From: Massospora cicadina
Taxonomy: Eukaryota; Entomophthoromycota; Entomophthoromycetes; Entomophthorales; Entomophthoraceae
Assembly (NCBI GenBank): GCA_022478985.1
Contig: JAKSZP010013314.1
Coordinates: 1-64,000 of the forward strand
DNA: 64,000 bases
Direction of reading: 5' to 3'
Part shown: positions 33,001-45,713 of the stretch, piece after piece
Position numbering within the stretch: position 1 is the first letter of the stretch
How the letters are laid out: each line of letters opens with the position of its first letter
Notes under the pieces: model-generated
Databases searched by the model: none
The model's input: the letters and a program-made list of their open reading frames with translations, nothing else
What the model was told of the DNA's origin: nothing
Program-made: the position numbers and the translations under genes

Positions 33001-34730
33001 ATCAACTAAAAACTTAACCCCCATCCCGCTATCTTATCCTGGGCAGCTCACACTATGTCCTATCAGATTACAAGTTAAATAAAGATGGTCCTAACCCATT
33101 ACCTTCTCTTCTGGTTCACTAATTATTAAGAAAAAGTAACATAGGTGCTAATACAGGTTTTGTCAGACAATTACAAGTCCAATTATGTAATAAGAGTGTT
33201 TTGGCTTATAATACTGATGAAATTGGCAAAAGACCCTGGCCAATTCTCAGTGGAACCTCAAAAATTGGGTCAATACTTTAATTAATGTTTCTTTGTGAAA
33301 TAGCATGAGTTTGGGTAATTGGATTGCACTAACCATACAGTGGAAGCAAGGGAGTCCATCTGACGTTCCTCCCCATCCCATTAACAATTTAGTTAAACCA
33401 CCTATGAAGAGACCACCCATTTTTACAGGCTTGGTGGGGGTCCCACAAGGTGCAAATATTTTTCCCCATGGTGATTGGCTCAAATATTAAAACCTTACCT
33501 CACGGACTTTTCCTACCTACTAGCAACCCTTCATTAGCCATCTCATCAAAGCAAGGTAAGTTTTAAGAGATTCAACATGTCAAACAATCATTTTCCCTAG
33601 TTAGACTTAAAGCTTATTTTGAATTTCCGCCCATACACTTCAAGCCTCAATTTACTTTGTTTACTATGCAGCAAGTTTGCAATAGGGTACATTTTTGACC
33701 CCTCACCACAACTAATAAAATATTATAAAAACATAACTTGTTACTATTTTTAAGGGTTTTGTATTCTATTTAGGTGCTATAGAATCTCCTGTAACAGTTA
33801 TTCAAAATGGTGTGCATAATATTCCTCCTGCAGAATATTTTTGGAATTTGGGTATAAAAAATGTACCAGCAAGCATACTAACAGCCTTAGTTCCAACAGT
33901 TTTTAAGCAGCAATAAAGAGTATCTGTGACTTTTAAGATTACTAAAGCAGCAAAATCAACTAGGAATGCCTTGACCCTGGGGGAATCCCTATATCTCATC
34001 AAACTTGGATAGGTGCATTTGAATTGGCTATAATGAATGAAATTGAGCAAAGTACATTAAGTTGAGAAGAAGACTACCCTATAACTAGGGTGATCAAGAA
34101 ATTTGAAAACTAATGATAAGGTGATTATGACAAGAAATTTAAAAAAGTGTGGGATACTACTATACTAATTACATTCATTTAAGAGACTTTAAATTAGTTT
34201 ACAATAATAATACTTTAGGCTAAATTAAAAGGTTGAAGAGAACAAAAATTGGCATATCATCTGGATATTAATATAAATCAGATGAGACAGCGACCTGATT
34301 CATCCAAGGGTGGATTACTTTTGCCATCAACCAAAAGCGCTTTCCTTTTTGGCTCCTCCTTAAACTGTAAAGATTGCTTTTGTTATCAATAATCAAACTA
34401 AGGAATTATTTCAATATGGAATTACTAATCTTGCACATGATTTAATGAAAATTAATTTGGGTAATTGGTAGGATCGTTTTGTAATGATTATTTTTTGTAT
34501 AAATCTGTTTTGCTGTTTGCGCAACATCCTATCAATTTAATCAAAATACATTAAAAAAATGAAAACTGCTGATACAGAAACCTTGTGACCTCACCCTTTC
34601 CCAAAAGAATAAAAACAATTCCTTAAAAGGCTGCTCAATTAGGGGATCAAATCTAGTAACATTCAACCCAGACTTCAATGCTGGTCTCAACTTAGCCCAG
34701 CCTTCCCTTAATAAGAGATGAAATTATAAC
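33001..34730 (+). pseudogene. Unrecognised decayed coding region
   Basis: Several stretches on the plus strand read like protein rather than AT-rich noise, in shifting frames: HYVLSDYKLNKDGPNPLPSL and NTGFVRQLQVQLCNKSVLAY (33050-33220), GNWIALTIQWKQGSPSDVPP (33310-33370), AIESPVTVIQNGVHNIPPAE and NVPASILTALVPTVFKQQ (33770-33915), INNQTKELFQYGITNLAHDL (34385-34445), and LVTFNPDFNAGLNLAQPSL (34655-34710). GC content is higher than in the flanks. I do not recognise the family. It could be an old host gene, a virus-derived insertion or another transposon. Confidence 0.35.
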
Positions 34731-37700
34731 ATTTTATATTATCATAGTTTTATCAATTTTATGAAATTTTTGACTATGTAAACCTCATTTAATAGAATAT
34801 CATTAATCTCAAAAATGATGTGTGTTATAATCAAAAATAGATGCTTTGATCTTTAGATCTTTGTGTCTTAATACTTAAGTTCTACTATCACTATTGATCC
34901 ACTTTTTATTTTTAAGTTTTATAAGCTGTATACTTAATTACATAGGTACGTTATGACTTAAATATACTTAATTGAACCAACACAATAGTGTAGAGGCTTT
35001 TTAAAGCTATATATATACTATAAGCCTTAATGTGCAACAATACATAATCATTAAAACATCAAGTGATTTTGATAAATTAAATCACCATGTCCTTCATCTA
35101 AATTTTTATAATGCAAACACCTAAAGACAAATTCTGAATTTCTATTATAATCCATTATATTGGACTCACAAACACTAATTACTCAAAAAGAATTCATGAC
35201 ATCTAAGTACAATAATATAACTTAGAAATACTGATTTGCGCTTGGCTACTACACAATCCTTGTTACATACTGTGTTTTTAACTTCAGACAGTAAGTTATA
35301 GATATTTTAAATTTTTTCTTGTTTTTATAAAATATGGAAATCTGAAATTTTGCATTATTGAGCATCTCAGGTGGAGCATACATTAATATATATTAGAATA
35401 GTATCAATTAGAATTTGATCCGCCCTATACCCCATAACTCTTAGAAATATTAACAAAGTTATTTCTCCAGACAGGTTCCCCTTTTGTTTGACCCTTTATT
35501 AGGATGGTAGTGTCAATACTAGCGCATCTGGACTTAGAATTCTGTACAATAAACCACAATACAATGTGAACTGATAATTGTGGACTAAATTACTTCAATA
35601 TCTAAGCTTCATGAGTAAGTATTTAAAAAGCCTTACCTCCACTCTTTTACAAATATTATAACTAAAAAGGAGAGAGATTTTTATTATTTAACAGTTGAAA
35701 TTAATAAGCATCTGAACCTATATCTTGATAACAGTTAAAGTACCATCAACCAATGACCATAGTTTTGATTTCGTTTATGAAAGTAAGTTATCACAGTATT
35801 AAGAACCAGTAAATTTGCTCTGGCACAATCCAATTAATCTATCACATATAGTAAAATTTATAGCTTATTTATCACAGTAAAGATTTACACTAAATAGCAT
35901 ATGTTCTTTAACTAATTTTCTGATTTAGTTGATTATGTGTTGCTATCAGAGCTTTATACAAGTTATTACAAGTAAGTAAACTCGATTTGTGTGACCTACC
36001 TAGTTATTTTCTGCATCCTCTCTTTTCAGTCTTTTTCTCAATTATACAAACATCTAGCTATTGATGTCAACTCAATTAATTATATTAATATATAATTCCT
36101 ACAGATATACTCCTATTGTGGCAATCACTATTTTTGTTGAATTTTTAAATTTTAGATGACTCAATAACTTTTGAAAAAAGAATACTTTGATGGCAAATCT
36201 AACAAATATTTACATCATGTTTTTATTAAATGGAACTTTTACTTAACTACCCATTACTAATGCGCTTGTTTAAGTATTTCATGTGTTAAAACAAAAATAT
36301 TTTTAGAGCCTTGTGAATTTATTTAAACTCCTAAATATGGAGGTTGAGGTTAGCTGTTAGCCTCAAAGATCTCAAATATGAGACAAAAGTAGACAAAAAG
36401 TATTTTTAATGCTCTTCTAGAATTTCCTTTAAATAAGTATAACTAAGTGTCCACTTTTTATACAGCATAGGAAGAAAAGCGGTGGAAATTTAAATTATAT
36501 TATTTTAATACAATAAACAATTTAAAAGGTTCAAGTCCATTGAGAATTAACTAACAAATTAGATACAAAGTGCTATCCAGATTTAATTTATGTCTAAAAA
36601 AGATGACACTAGTACTCTAATTGACGCTGCATATTGTTATTTTTCTTTAGTTGTAAAACCTCACTTATTTTTTGTGGTAACATCAAATTTAGGGTGCAAG
36701 TTTTGTTCCCTTGACCATTCAATTTCAAGTGCATCTTGTCTTACTATCCTTTTATCAATACTTCTTAAGAAACATTGGTCTCATAAATACTATACTATTG
36801 CTTAAAAAGTTAATTAGTACAGTTTAACTTTTGTTGTGATTCAAATGGCTAAAATTATCAAATCAAGTGGAAAATATTAATATAGAAACACAAACAGCTT
36901 CTTATTATAAAAGAAAAATATATGGTAAAAACAACAATGCTTATTATTTGATACAGAGCCATTGTTCAGAAGTCATGGACTAATTAGGATACGTTGGAGT
37001 ATATAATGTCCAAACACTTGGTATTTGTTTTGTTCACTGCTCACTGGGAGGTGATATCAGACTAGGACTAACACAACCAAGTGATACAAAAGGATTTTAG
37101 ATTTTTGTTTTATGAGTCACTTATGAAAGGTAAATTTTTATGAAAACATCCATAGCTTGATGTTAATATACTAATATGTTTACAAACTTAGGGTGGTTTT
37201 CTTTTTTAGTTAACAGATTTAGGCTGGACGTACAAGGAAAAAATGGTTTCCATAAATGTTTTGGAAAGGAGACATTTAGTAGCTTGATTGTTACTTATAC
37301 TAAGTGCTAAGAGGGTGAATAGAAGGAAGTCATTATAATGGGAAGGATAAGATATAGATAACTTTGATACAGTGTAATATGGGGACACTAGCTTAAACAG
37401 CATAAAGGTAACAAGACAATAAAAGGTTCATATTTGTCTGTTAGCGATAGTCTATAAAGTCTGGTTCCAGAGCTAAACATGAGTCAGTATTCTTCTCATT
37501 ATTATACAGCACTAATAAGACCCAGGTAGATAAGAGTGTTAATACAGATAAGGCAGAGCCCTTGCACTGGCTGTAAGAACCTAGGTAGCCTCAGTTATTT
37601 AGTATATGATATATCTAAAATGTATATAAAATTATACACAAGTGGACATTATTAGGGCATAAAATCTAGCACTATCACATCAGAGTCAGTTTTGGGATTA

Positions 37701-38148
37701 GATTTGCGATGTTTTAAGGGTAAAAACAGCATGAGACCTATGAACAAAAAACATTTAAGATAATATGTCTTATCAGATAAAAGGTGTTTTACATATCACA
37801 AGGAATAAGTTAATAGTCTCTTCTTAGTAGTCTACAGCTTGCTTACCTTAAGCCTCTATCAGATTCTTGCATTAGCAAAAAGTCACACGTCTGGTTAACA
37901 TTCTCTAACTAATATTTGTAGCATATCCCTTTTCTACTGTGTTTAGTGAAAAACTTTCGACCTAGTTTCATTCTTGGAAACTCAGTTCACCTTTATTATA
38001 ATTCAGAAATGTTGTAGCATCAGTTTATCTTGTTTAATGTCACATATATATATATTTATAATCTTATGACCCCATAAATTTTAATTAATATCTCAGCCTG
38101 ATGAGCAATAAGATATATATCTAAGGCTTAAACTAAAATTTTTTACTA
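34731..38148. other. AT-rich spacer
   Basis: Long AT-rich tract without recognised genes or repeats. The bases TACTA before 38149 form one side of the target duplication of element C. Confidence 0.5.
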
Positions 38149-38702
38149 TGTATAATTTCAGACAGTATCATAAAGATCTGCCATATTTTTTGCACAGGTC
38201 AAACCCACTGAACAACAGACAGACAATATGGGGATCATTGGCCCTTTGGACACACTTAAAAATATACTAAAAATAGGAGCAATAGTCAAACGACTCTTTA
38301 TTTACTTTAATAAATACAGCAACCTTTTGCTGTTCCGCTCTCTCTACTGTTAACTTCCTCTTCTCAATCGCCCATATTGCTTATATATAGCGGCTTCAGA
38401 TGATACTGTTCTCATAGCTTGGACTATTCTATTCTGCCAAATATCCACAATTTTGGCTTGTTATTCTTTAGCTCTATATTGCCCTAATTGGAGGCGATTT
38501 AATTATATCTCATTGAATGTCAGCATTGCCCTATCACCTTATTGCCTTATTTAGAAGCGATCCAATAATAACCCTTTATATCTTAATATCACCTCATCTT
38601 GTGACACTCAAATAATTGTATCTGATATCATGTTTGGCAAATTATTTCCAATATGCCCTAGCTGATCCAAGCTTATCATCTAGTCATATTGGAATCATGA
38701 CA
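38149..38702 (-). repeat. 3' LTR of element C
   Basis: Matches 44123-44677: TTTTTTGCACAGGTCAAACC is identical in both. A TATA box on the minus strand (TATATATAAG, 38381-38390) is kept as CTTATATATATTG in the other copy. Confidence 0.93.
38381..38390 (-). promoter_or_regulatory. TATA box in C LTR
   Basis: CTATATATAA on the minus strand, in the same relative place as the box near 44358 in the 5' LTR. Confidence 0.5.
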
Positions 38703-38718
38703 TTACCCCTCCTTGACT
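38703..38718 (-). promoter_or_regulatory. Polypurine tract of element C
   Basis: AAGGAGGGGTAA on the minus strand, touching the LTR. Confidence 0.65.
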
Positions 38719-38719
38719 A

Positions 38720-39690
38720 GATGATAAGGCTCTTATTGCTTATATAGTTGGAGGAACTTTGCATGTGCTCAGTTAATGAACCAACCACTTGTGGGTTCCT
38801 TGATGGTATAAATGTCAACCCCAGTTTTCTCTATTACTGAATGGACAAATCCAAATACTGGCCAGCTTGTGTTTCTGCACAAACCCATGTTGGCCATGGA
38901 AGAGAACCATATTGCCCTCTTTGAACTGTGCCAACCCACTACAACATAACTGATTGGCAGCCTTATTATTGATCTTCTTGACTAAGCTGAAGGAATTTGC
39001 TTCAGTTTGAAAATTGATCAGAGTGTTCGCAAGGTTAGTCAAATAGAGGTGGGCTTCCATTCCACTGATGTTTTCTACACTTGAATAAAGTAATGCTGGA
39101 AGAGCTGGGTGTCAAACATATAGTAGTTGGAAGGGGCTCCTCCTCATAACAGAAAGGTAACTAATGTTATAGGCAAACATGGCTGTAGAAAGGAGGGAGC
39201 TCCAATCAGAAGGGCAATCCATTACTAATTTTCGTAGTATGTTCACCAAAGTCCCATTCACCCTTTTGACCATTCCATTGGACTCAGGGTGATATAGAGT
39301 CATCAGCCCTGTGGATATCATTAAGCTCGTTCAGTTTGGGGAGTATGTCTGGGGTGAAGTTGGTTCCATTATCAGTGAGAATGAACTGAGGGCAGCCATG
39401 TCACTAAATAATGCATTCTATTACAAACTTGGCCACTGTGACTGCCCCCAAATCCCATATTGCCCATGCTTCAACCCACCGGGTGAAATTGTCAATAGCC
39501 ACCAGGATGTACTTACACCTGTTAGCTCCTGTTGGCAAGGGACCAACGACTTTAAGGGAAACCGTATGCCAAGTAAAATATGGTTTCACTATCCAGTACA
39601 AAGACTTATGGCAGAATGGCTTCTCAACTTGGCACTGATGGAAGCTGAAATGGTTACAAGCACATCAAAGCTCATGCTTTCCCAATAGTA
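38720..39690 (-). pseudogene. Integrase of element C
   Basis: Open stretches on the minus strand: 39601-39404 reads PYFTWHTVSLKVVGPLPTGA, then KYILVAIDNFTRWVEAWAI (core start; the expected first Asp of SxDVVGPLP is Lys). 39321-39112 reads [20 protein letters not shown], where the catalytic Glu is Lys. It continues with RRSPFQLLYV, and a C-terminal GNMVLFHGQHGFVQKHKLAS follows (39060-38815). Sequence and order match element A's integrase. No chromodomain. Several stops plus two altered acidic residues. Confidence 0.8.
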
Positions 39691-39899
39691 CTGAGGGCGC
39701 AATAAGTTTATTGTCTTTCACACTTCACCATGTCTGACTGCCTTGTTGTGCTCATAATAATTCGCGGCCATGATGAGGGTCATGGAAATTTACCATATAA
39801 TCACTGATCCACTTGTACAGTTTCCCATTACATTGGAAGGTATTTGTCCACATCTCATTAAATGCTTTGATCACTTGGGGTGGTTCGTCATCATATTTT

Positions 39900-40436
39900 C
39901 CACTGAGCATCTTATTGTACTCACATCACTGAGGTCCACCGTCATGGAACAGTTAGCAATTGATATAAACAGTCAGCGTTCAGATGCTTTACTTTTGGGC
40001 GGTGAAGGATCTCAAAGTCATAAACCTGCAGCTTAAGAGCCCATCGAGCCAAACGCCCTTCAGGCTCTTTGAAGGTCTGTAACCAGCATAATAATGTGTG
40101 GTCTGTTACTACTTTAAGCTTTAACCCTTGCAAGTAGACTCTAAATTGCTTATACACGTATATCACTGCTAAGCACTCACACTTGGTCACAGTATAATTA
40201 CGCTCATGGCAGTTCAGACTTTGACTGCAGTACACCACGGAATGCTACTCTCCCTCGTTATCTTTCTGAGAAAGGACCGCCCTAACAGTAGAAAGGGACG
40301 CATTCATCTGAAGAATAAACTCGCTATCAAAGTTTGGATAGTGCAGCACTGGCGCACTGGTCAGTGCCGTACAAAGCGTATTGAAGGCGTTTTGATGACG
40401 TACCATACATTTGAACACATCATCATTTTTTAACAA
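39900..40436 (-). pseudogene. RNase H of element C
   Basis: Two overlapping open stretches. 40436-40245 reads NALCTALTSAPVLHYPNFDS-like sequence with FILQMNASLSTVRAVLSQ, where the first catalytic Asp is Asn. 40238-39942 reads CLAVIYVYKQFRVYLQGL (Glu), VVTDHTLLCWLQ (Asp) and VKHLNADCLYQLL (Asp). A frameshift near 40240 separates them. Closely related to RNase H of element A. Confidence 0.8.
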
Positions 40437-40439
40437 CTA

Positions 40440-41270
40440 AAATAGTGGCCCCACGATACAGCTAAAGTTAGGGATGAAGCGTCAGTAGTAACTGACCATT
40501 CCCAAAAAATACCTGTATGTCACATTTACTATTAGGTGTAGTCATTTTATGGATAGCCTCCACCTTAGATGGCTGTGGTTTCAGCCCTTAGAATCTACCA
40601 CAAACTCCAGTTATTCCAACTGATCTTTGAAGAAGTTACATTTTCGAGGCCTAATTTTGATGTTCGCCTCAGCAAGCTGGCGGAATACTGCTTCTTGATT
40701 GAGGTGCTCCAAAAAGGTTCAAGAGAAAACATTAATATCATTGAGGTATATGAGGACACATGACAGCTTCAAGTCACCGAGAATAGTGTCCATGTATCGC
40801 TGAAACATAGCTGGGGCGTTACACAGCCCTTGAGGCATCCAACTAAGTTCAAAAAGGTCTTTGGATGTGATTATGACACATTTTTCCTGTTATGCCACAG
40901 GTAGCTCGATTTTCCAGTAACCTGATATCAAGTCCATCGCTGAAAAATAATGGGCTCCCCCAAACCAATCTAAAGCATCATCAATCCTTAGCAAGGAGTA
41001 TGAGTCCCTTTTTGTAATACTATTGAGCTTCTGATAGTCTATTACCATGCAGTTGGTGCCATCCTTCTTTTTTACAATCAGAATGGGCGAAGCCCATGCA
41101 CGCTTGGATGGTTCAAGCATCCCTTGCTTCAGCAACTTGTCTTTTTTCTCAGTGACAACATCTTCCGCTGCCCTTGATAGGCGGATCAGCCAAGACCTTA
41201 TAGGGGATGATCTCCTGTGTCCACTCAATGGACCACCCCCCAAGCGCAACCTAAGTTGTGATCATTGACA
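40440..41270 (-). pseudogene. Reverse transcriptase of element C
   Basis: A 119-codon open stretch (41249-40890) reads KDKLLKQGMLEPSKRAWASP, ILIVKKKDGTNCMVIDYQKL and YFSAMDLISGYWKIELPV (fingers and motif A). Past a stop, motif B (MPQGLCNAPAMFQRYMD-like, about 40845-40790) and motif C follow. Motif C reads YLND (Asn codon 40740-40742), not YLDD. Element A has the same YLND. This would abolish polymerase activity. Confidence 0.8.
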
Positions 41271-41479
41271 GAGAAATTCCTCTTTATCTTCTGAAATGTA
41301 GCTATTTCTTGGTCTTTTTGTTCTTCTGATAGCCATATTAAATTACTCCTCAGTACCAACATCATTACACTGGCCAGTGCCTTGACTGATAGACCAAATT
41401 TGTCTGATGAACTGAAATCATAAACCTAAATGACCTCTTCTATTGGAGTCAAATGTAAATATGAAACTATTTAGTGTCA

Positions 41480-42180
41480 GAGGTTTTTATCGGTTAATTC
41501 TGGAGGTTTATTAACAAAATCTTAATCACTCCATGGCCCAAAAGTATAATCCCTGGAGCCACATGAAGCTCAACCCATGTTTGACAATAGAACCCAATGA
41601 CTTTCCCATATAACACAACAGGCACTTCCACCTCACACTCGGTGCTCAATAAAAAATTGATGTCCAGAAGGAATACATATGGGCCCTGCATTTAGGAGAA
41701 GAATCTTTTTATATTCATATATATTCTGGGGAAGGGGTTAAGTCTTCCATTTTAGTTGATGATAGCGAACTGGCATCACCCCTGTCACTATATGCAATAT
41801 TGATATGGCTCATGTGCACTGGATCCTTTGGCACTCCGTTAGAGGTGAAGTAATTTGGAATTTGCTGTCTCAAAATGGCAAGGGTCTCCTTCATTTTATT
41901 AATGACATTTTGAAATTTCAGAGGGAAGCAGTCTTAAAAAGAAAGTTGTAGTTCTCATTTGGTAGCACAATCGCCAGAGCTATGATGACAATGAACCCAA
42001 AGCGTAGTGGTAGCGCACTGTAAGCTCCCTCAGAGACGGTGCTTTCTGCTCCAGCAGTTCCATACTCCATTCAATGGTCCACATCAGGCTTTAACGTCAA
42101 CTTCGCCATCAACTTAGTGGAAATCATGTTGTCCTGAGCGCCAGTATTTATTATAGCGCATACTCTGTTTTTTTGCTACA
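41480..42180 (-). pseudogene. Protease and linker of element C
   Basis: Minus strand, about 42170-42030: IINTGAQDNMISTKLMAKLT, the retropepsin motif with Asn for the catalytic Asp (element A keeps GAC there in another frame), then EYGTAGAESTVSEGAYS. The linker (41691-41494) reads VELHVAPGIILLGHGVIKIL, matching LEPHVAPGLLLPGNGDVMVL in element A (56680-56740). Confidence 0.75.
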
Positions 42181-42189
42181 AAAATATCA

Positions 42190-44100
42190 CAGTACGTACA
42201 CGCAGAATAAGAAGAATATTGACTGTTTAATACATGGAATTTATGGTATCTCTTTTTCAAGAAAACTAATTATCCCCTCACCAACTTTGGGATACTCTTT
42301 GACAGTAGCATCTACCAGAAGGGAAACATTTTCTCCTTTCAGTTTTGGTGCATCTGCAGCAGAATCAAGATTGTTTAAAACTTGATCAAGCATTTTACAG
42401 ACATACAGCTCCAGTTGTTTTGAGGATCCTTCATCTTCTGCAGCCTTGGCTTGAGCTCTTTTCACTACGTTCACTCCTCCACTGGACGCTGGTATAAAAT
42501 TCCATTATCATACTGAGAGACTTCCGCGTGATATAATACTACTGACCTAGGGACTTTTTGGGTTGGAATTGTGGAGGTAGAGAGTCCTGTCTCTACTCCG
42601 CTCCACCTTTTTCCTGGTAGTATTGATCTTGGTGTACATATTGCATACGGCGGTTATGGAAGAATTTTTCCAAGCGACCAGGGCGGCCACATACATAGCA
42701 GCTAAACCCATAAGAGCAACTTCCTTGATTTTCATAAGAGGGTCCAGGTCAGAAAGTTTGGAGTCATTCAGTGTAACCAGGCCAAGTCATAAGATTATTG
42801 CTGACGTTTGGCATAACTAGGTCCTGGTCAGTAGCTAAGTTGCTGACAGTTTTCGTAACCAGCCTCTGGATAATGATCAAACTGTTGAGTATAATTTGGC
42901 CAAGGATGAGGTGCAGTGTTATAGTAAGGTCAAGGGTTGCTAGGTGGAACGTGAATCAGACAAGAGTATTCTCTTAGATAAGAGGGTATAGTAGAGGCGG
43001 TAGTCTTACATTCCATATTTTGTGGTGGAAAATTAGGGGATATGCGATGCAAAAAACAGTACAATTTGAGCAGGGGAACGTCATCATCCAGAAGCAGCGA
43101 AATGACATTGTGAAGCTCTTAGTATGGCTTCACCACTGGGGTCATGGCGATGCACATGTCAGCTTATTCTAAGTATCCTGCCCCAATCAGCACATGAACT
43201 TCTGCCGTAAATCAATCAGCAAACTCCAGGAGAGTCTCGTTTTGGCGGAATCCAATTATTAAGAATTCTGCTTTCCACTGTGAGATCTTTGAGGTACCTC
43301 CAAACAGGTGAAGCACGGTATCTTTTACATCCCTATAGGTAACAGAGTTACTTGGGGGTTATCAGTTGACTTGATTGGCACTCCCAACATCCAAGGCAGA
43401 TATAAACAGTTTAGCCTTCTGTCTTTTGGATGCGCCTTCCGCTGCAAATTCAAATTATTTGAAGACTATGGATATTCATATTTTGATTAATTGTAGGTAG
43501 TTTCTTAATATTAACCTCCTCATCCTGTTCACAGCTTTTTGGGCCATACTGAGGAATAGTTCAGGATCCAAAAGCTGTTTTGCCAATGAGATGCTACCAT
43601 CAGAAGTTGGGATGACCGATGCTTTGGGGGTAGCATGGCCTTCTGCCATGAGCAGAACTGCCATTACTTAAGGAATTTGGCGCTCTGACTCATATTAATA
43701 ACCTGTACTACCATTCTGGGTGTAGTAGCTCGGACCAGCATCATATTCTTCCTCATATGGTGCCCCCTTGTTGTTCACCCTCTTCCCAGTGAGAAGACCA
43801 AGAGGCACTAGTCAATTTCCGCTCTGTGCACCGCAGCCGCTAGGTAATATCATCTAACCAGTTAGCGAGTTTCTTTTTTTGTTGTCCCAGAATTTGCATT
43901 GGTTAAACGTGCTATCAATCTGGTGCATCAAAAAATTCCGTTCTTGAAGAAGTTTATCCTTTGATTGAGCACTGCGTCTGGGGTGAGTTTGATTTCATCA
44001 TACTCAGCTAATGCGGTGTTTTATGAAGATTCCACAGCAACGCAGGATTTATAAGACATAGCTGGGACTGGAGAATCGAAGTACTTAATGGTTGATCAAT
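42190..44100 (-). pseudogene. Gag of element C
   Basis: Gag-like segments on the minus strand: ISLAKQLLDPELFLSMAQKA (43600-43540), AAEGASKRQKAKLFISALDV (about 43440-43380), NETLLEFAD (about 43240) and the knuckle CYVCGRPGRLEKFF (about 42695-42655), where the His of CX2CX4HX4C is lost. After the knuckle, 42474-42241 is a 77-codon open stretch (SKQLELYVCKMLDQVLNNLD) that must be the Gag-protease spacer. It first looked like a host gene. Stops are frequent. Element A has matching capsid residues. Confidence 0.65.
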
Positions 44101-44111
44101 TTTCCCCCTGA

Positions 44112-44121
44112 GTGAGCACCA
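44112..44121 (-). promoter_or_regulatory. Primer-binding site of element C
   Basis: TGGTGCTCAC on the minus strand, one base from the LTR. Confidence 0.7.
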
Positions 44122-44122
44122 C

Positions 44123-44677
44123 TGTTATAATTTCGGACTGTATTATTAGGATCTGCCATATTTTTTGCACAGGTCAAACCCACTGAACAACAGACAGATA
44201 ATGTGGTGATCATTAGTCCTTTGGACACACTTGAAAATATACTAAAAGTATGAGTAATAGTCCCAACGACTCTTTATTTACTTTAATAAATAAAGCGGCC
44301 TTTTTCTGTTCCGCTCTCTACTATTAACAACTTCCTCTTCTCAATCGCCCATATTGCTTATATATATTGTCTTCAGATAATTCCGCTCTCATAGCTTAGA
44401 CTATTCTATTCTGCCAATTCACCTCAATTTTGGCTTGTGATTCTTTAGCTCTCTAAACCCTAGTTTGAGGCAATATAATTCTCATTCATGAAATGGTGAA
44501 ATTGCCTTATCGCCTTATCCCCTTTTTTAGATGCAATCTAATAATAACCCATTATATCCCAACATCACCTCTTTTGAGGCACTAAAATAATCATAACTGA
44601 TATCAAGTTTGTCAGATTCTTTCCAATCCACACTAGCTGTTCCGAATTAATCATCCAGTAATATCAGAATTGCAACA
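44123..44677 (-). repeat. 5' LTR of element C
   Basis: A 555-bp partner of 38149-38702; TG...CA ends. Confidence 0.93.
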
Positions 44678-44682
44678 AACTA

Positions 44683-45583
44683 TATTTTTTATAGCTGCAT
44701 CCAGTAAAAGGAGATTATATATTTTTGATTTAAGAATAATCTATTTAAGGAAAAGTGAAATGTTTTTTGTATCCTGTATTTTCATGAGTCATTTAACTTT
44801 CTGTAACTAAATAGCTTACTTCTCCATACATTAATTTTAAAGGTAGACTGTAGGTTGGCAAAGATATGGTTAATTGAACTTGTATGGTTTAATGGTCATG
44901 TCACTTTCATCTGTGATTTATACTATGGGTTGTCATACTAAGTTGACTAACAAAAATGAAAATAGCAACAAAGTAAAGGTATAATAATAAAACTGTTGTT
45001 GTCTAAGACCTCATAAGAACTAAACACCTTTTAGAAATATCTGCACTAGCAGTTCATCCAGGTTGAAAAGCAATATATAGACATTAAGTTTGACTAAATA
45101 GTCATAAGCTACCTTAAAGGATCTAAACCTTAAAGTTTGTATTTTTACCAAAGTCGCTTTATTGGAGATATATAGGATTCTCTAGTTTGAATTTTGCCTA
45201 TGATATTATATCACTATAATTGGTGAATGTGTTAGCTTCAAATAAATTTCTATAAGCCTTAAATAACTCTCACAAAGTTGACTATGATATTTATAATTTT
45301 CCAATAGCAATATTTTTTGTATTATAACAACATGCAAGTCAGCTTAAGGTACATAGGTAATTCATTAATAGCGTTGAACTTCTTAAGGTAGTTAAATAAA
45401 GTCGTGGCATAAGATTCAGCTTAAACATATCCTCACTAGTATTTAATAAACAAATGACTTATTTTCTAGCAAGAAGCTAATTTGCTATTAAAATGAATGA
45501 GTAAATAATCATCAAAAACTTAATAAAAATTATATTTTAGTAAGGTGCGACTTATAGAGAAGTTGCTTTTATATTGGTAATTC
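44683..45583. other. AT-rich spacer
   Basis: No gene seen. The last 17 bases before the ORF1-only insertion (45584-45600) are its left target duplication. Confidence 0.5.
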
Positions 45584-45600
45584 TAAGTGTCAGATGTTGA

Positions 45601-45625
45601 TTGATTGATTGATTTATTTATTAGA
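45601..45625 (-). repeat. A-rich 3' tail of the ORF1-only element
   Basis: On the minus strand AATAAATAAATC followed by repeated AATC/TCAA units, directly next to the target duplication. Confidence 0.8.
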
Positions 45626-45713
45626 GGTACATCAACCAGGGGATGGACAGTACTGAATCACAACAATCAAAATGACAAAACAAAACTACTAACCAGGTGG
45701 GAAGCAGAAACCG

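Larger units (their letters stand above)
38149..44677 (-). mobile_element. Ty3/gypsy element C
   Basis: A minus-strand element of 6529 bp. LTRs lie at 38149-38702 (3', 554 bp) and 44123-44677 (5', 555 bp). Flanks are TACTA and AACTA, 4 of 5 identical. The primer site TGGTGCTCAC (44121-44112) and a polypurine tract are in place. Gag, protease, RT, RNase H and integrase are present in order but broken. Integrase and RT motifs match element A closely, so A and C are one family even though their LTRs differ. Confidence 0.93.

Noticed and set aside
42241..42474. A 77-codon minus-strand frame that looks like a well-formed host protein
   Set aside because: It lies between the zinc knuckle and the protease of element C and is best explained as the Gag-protease spacer.
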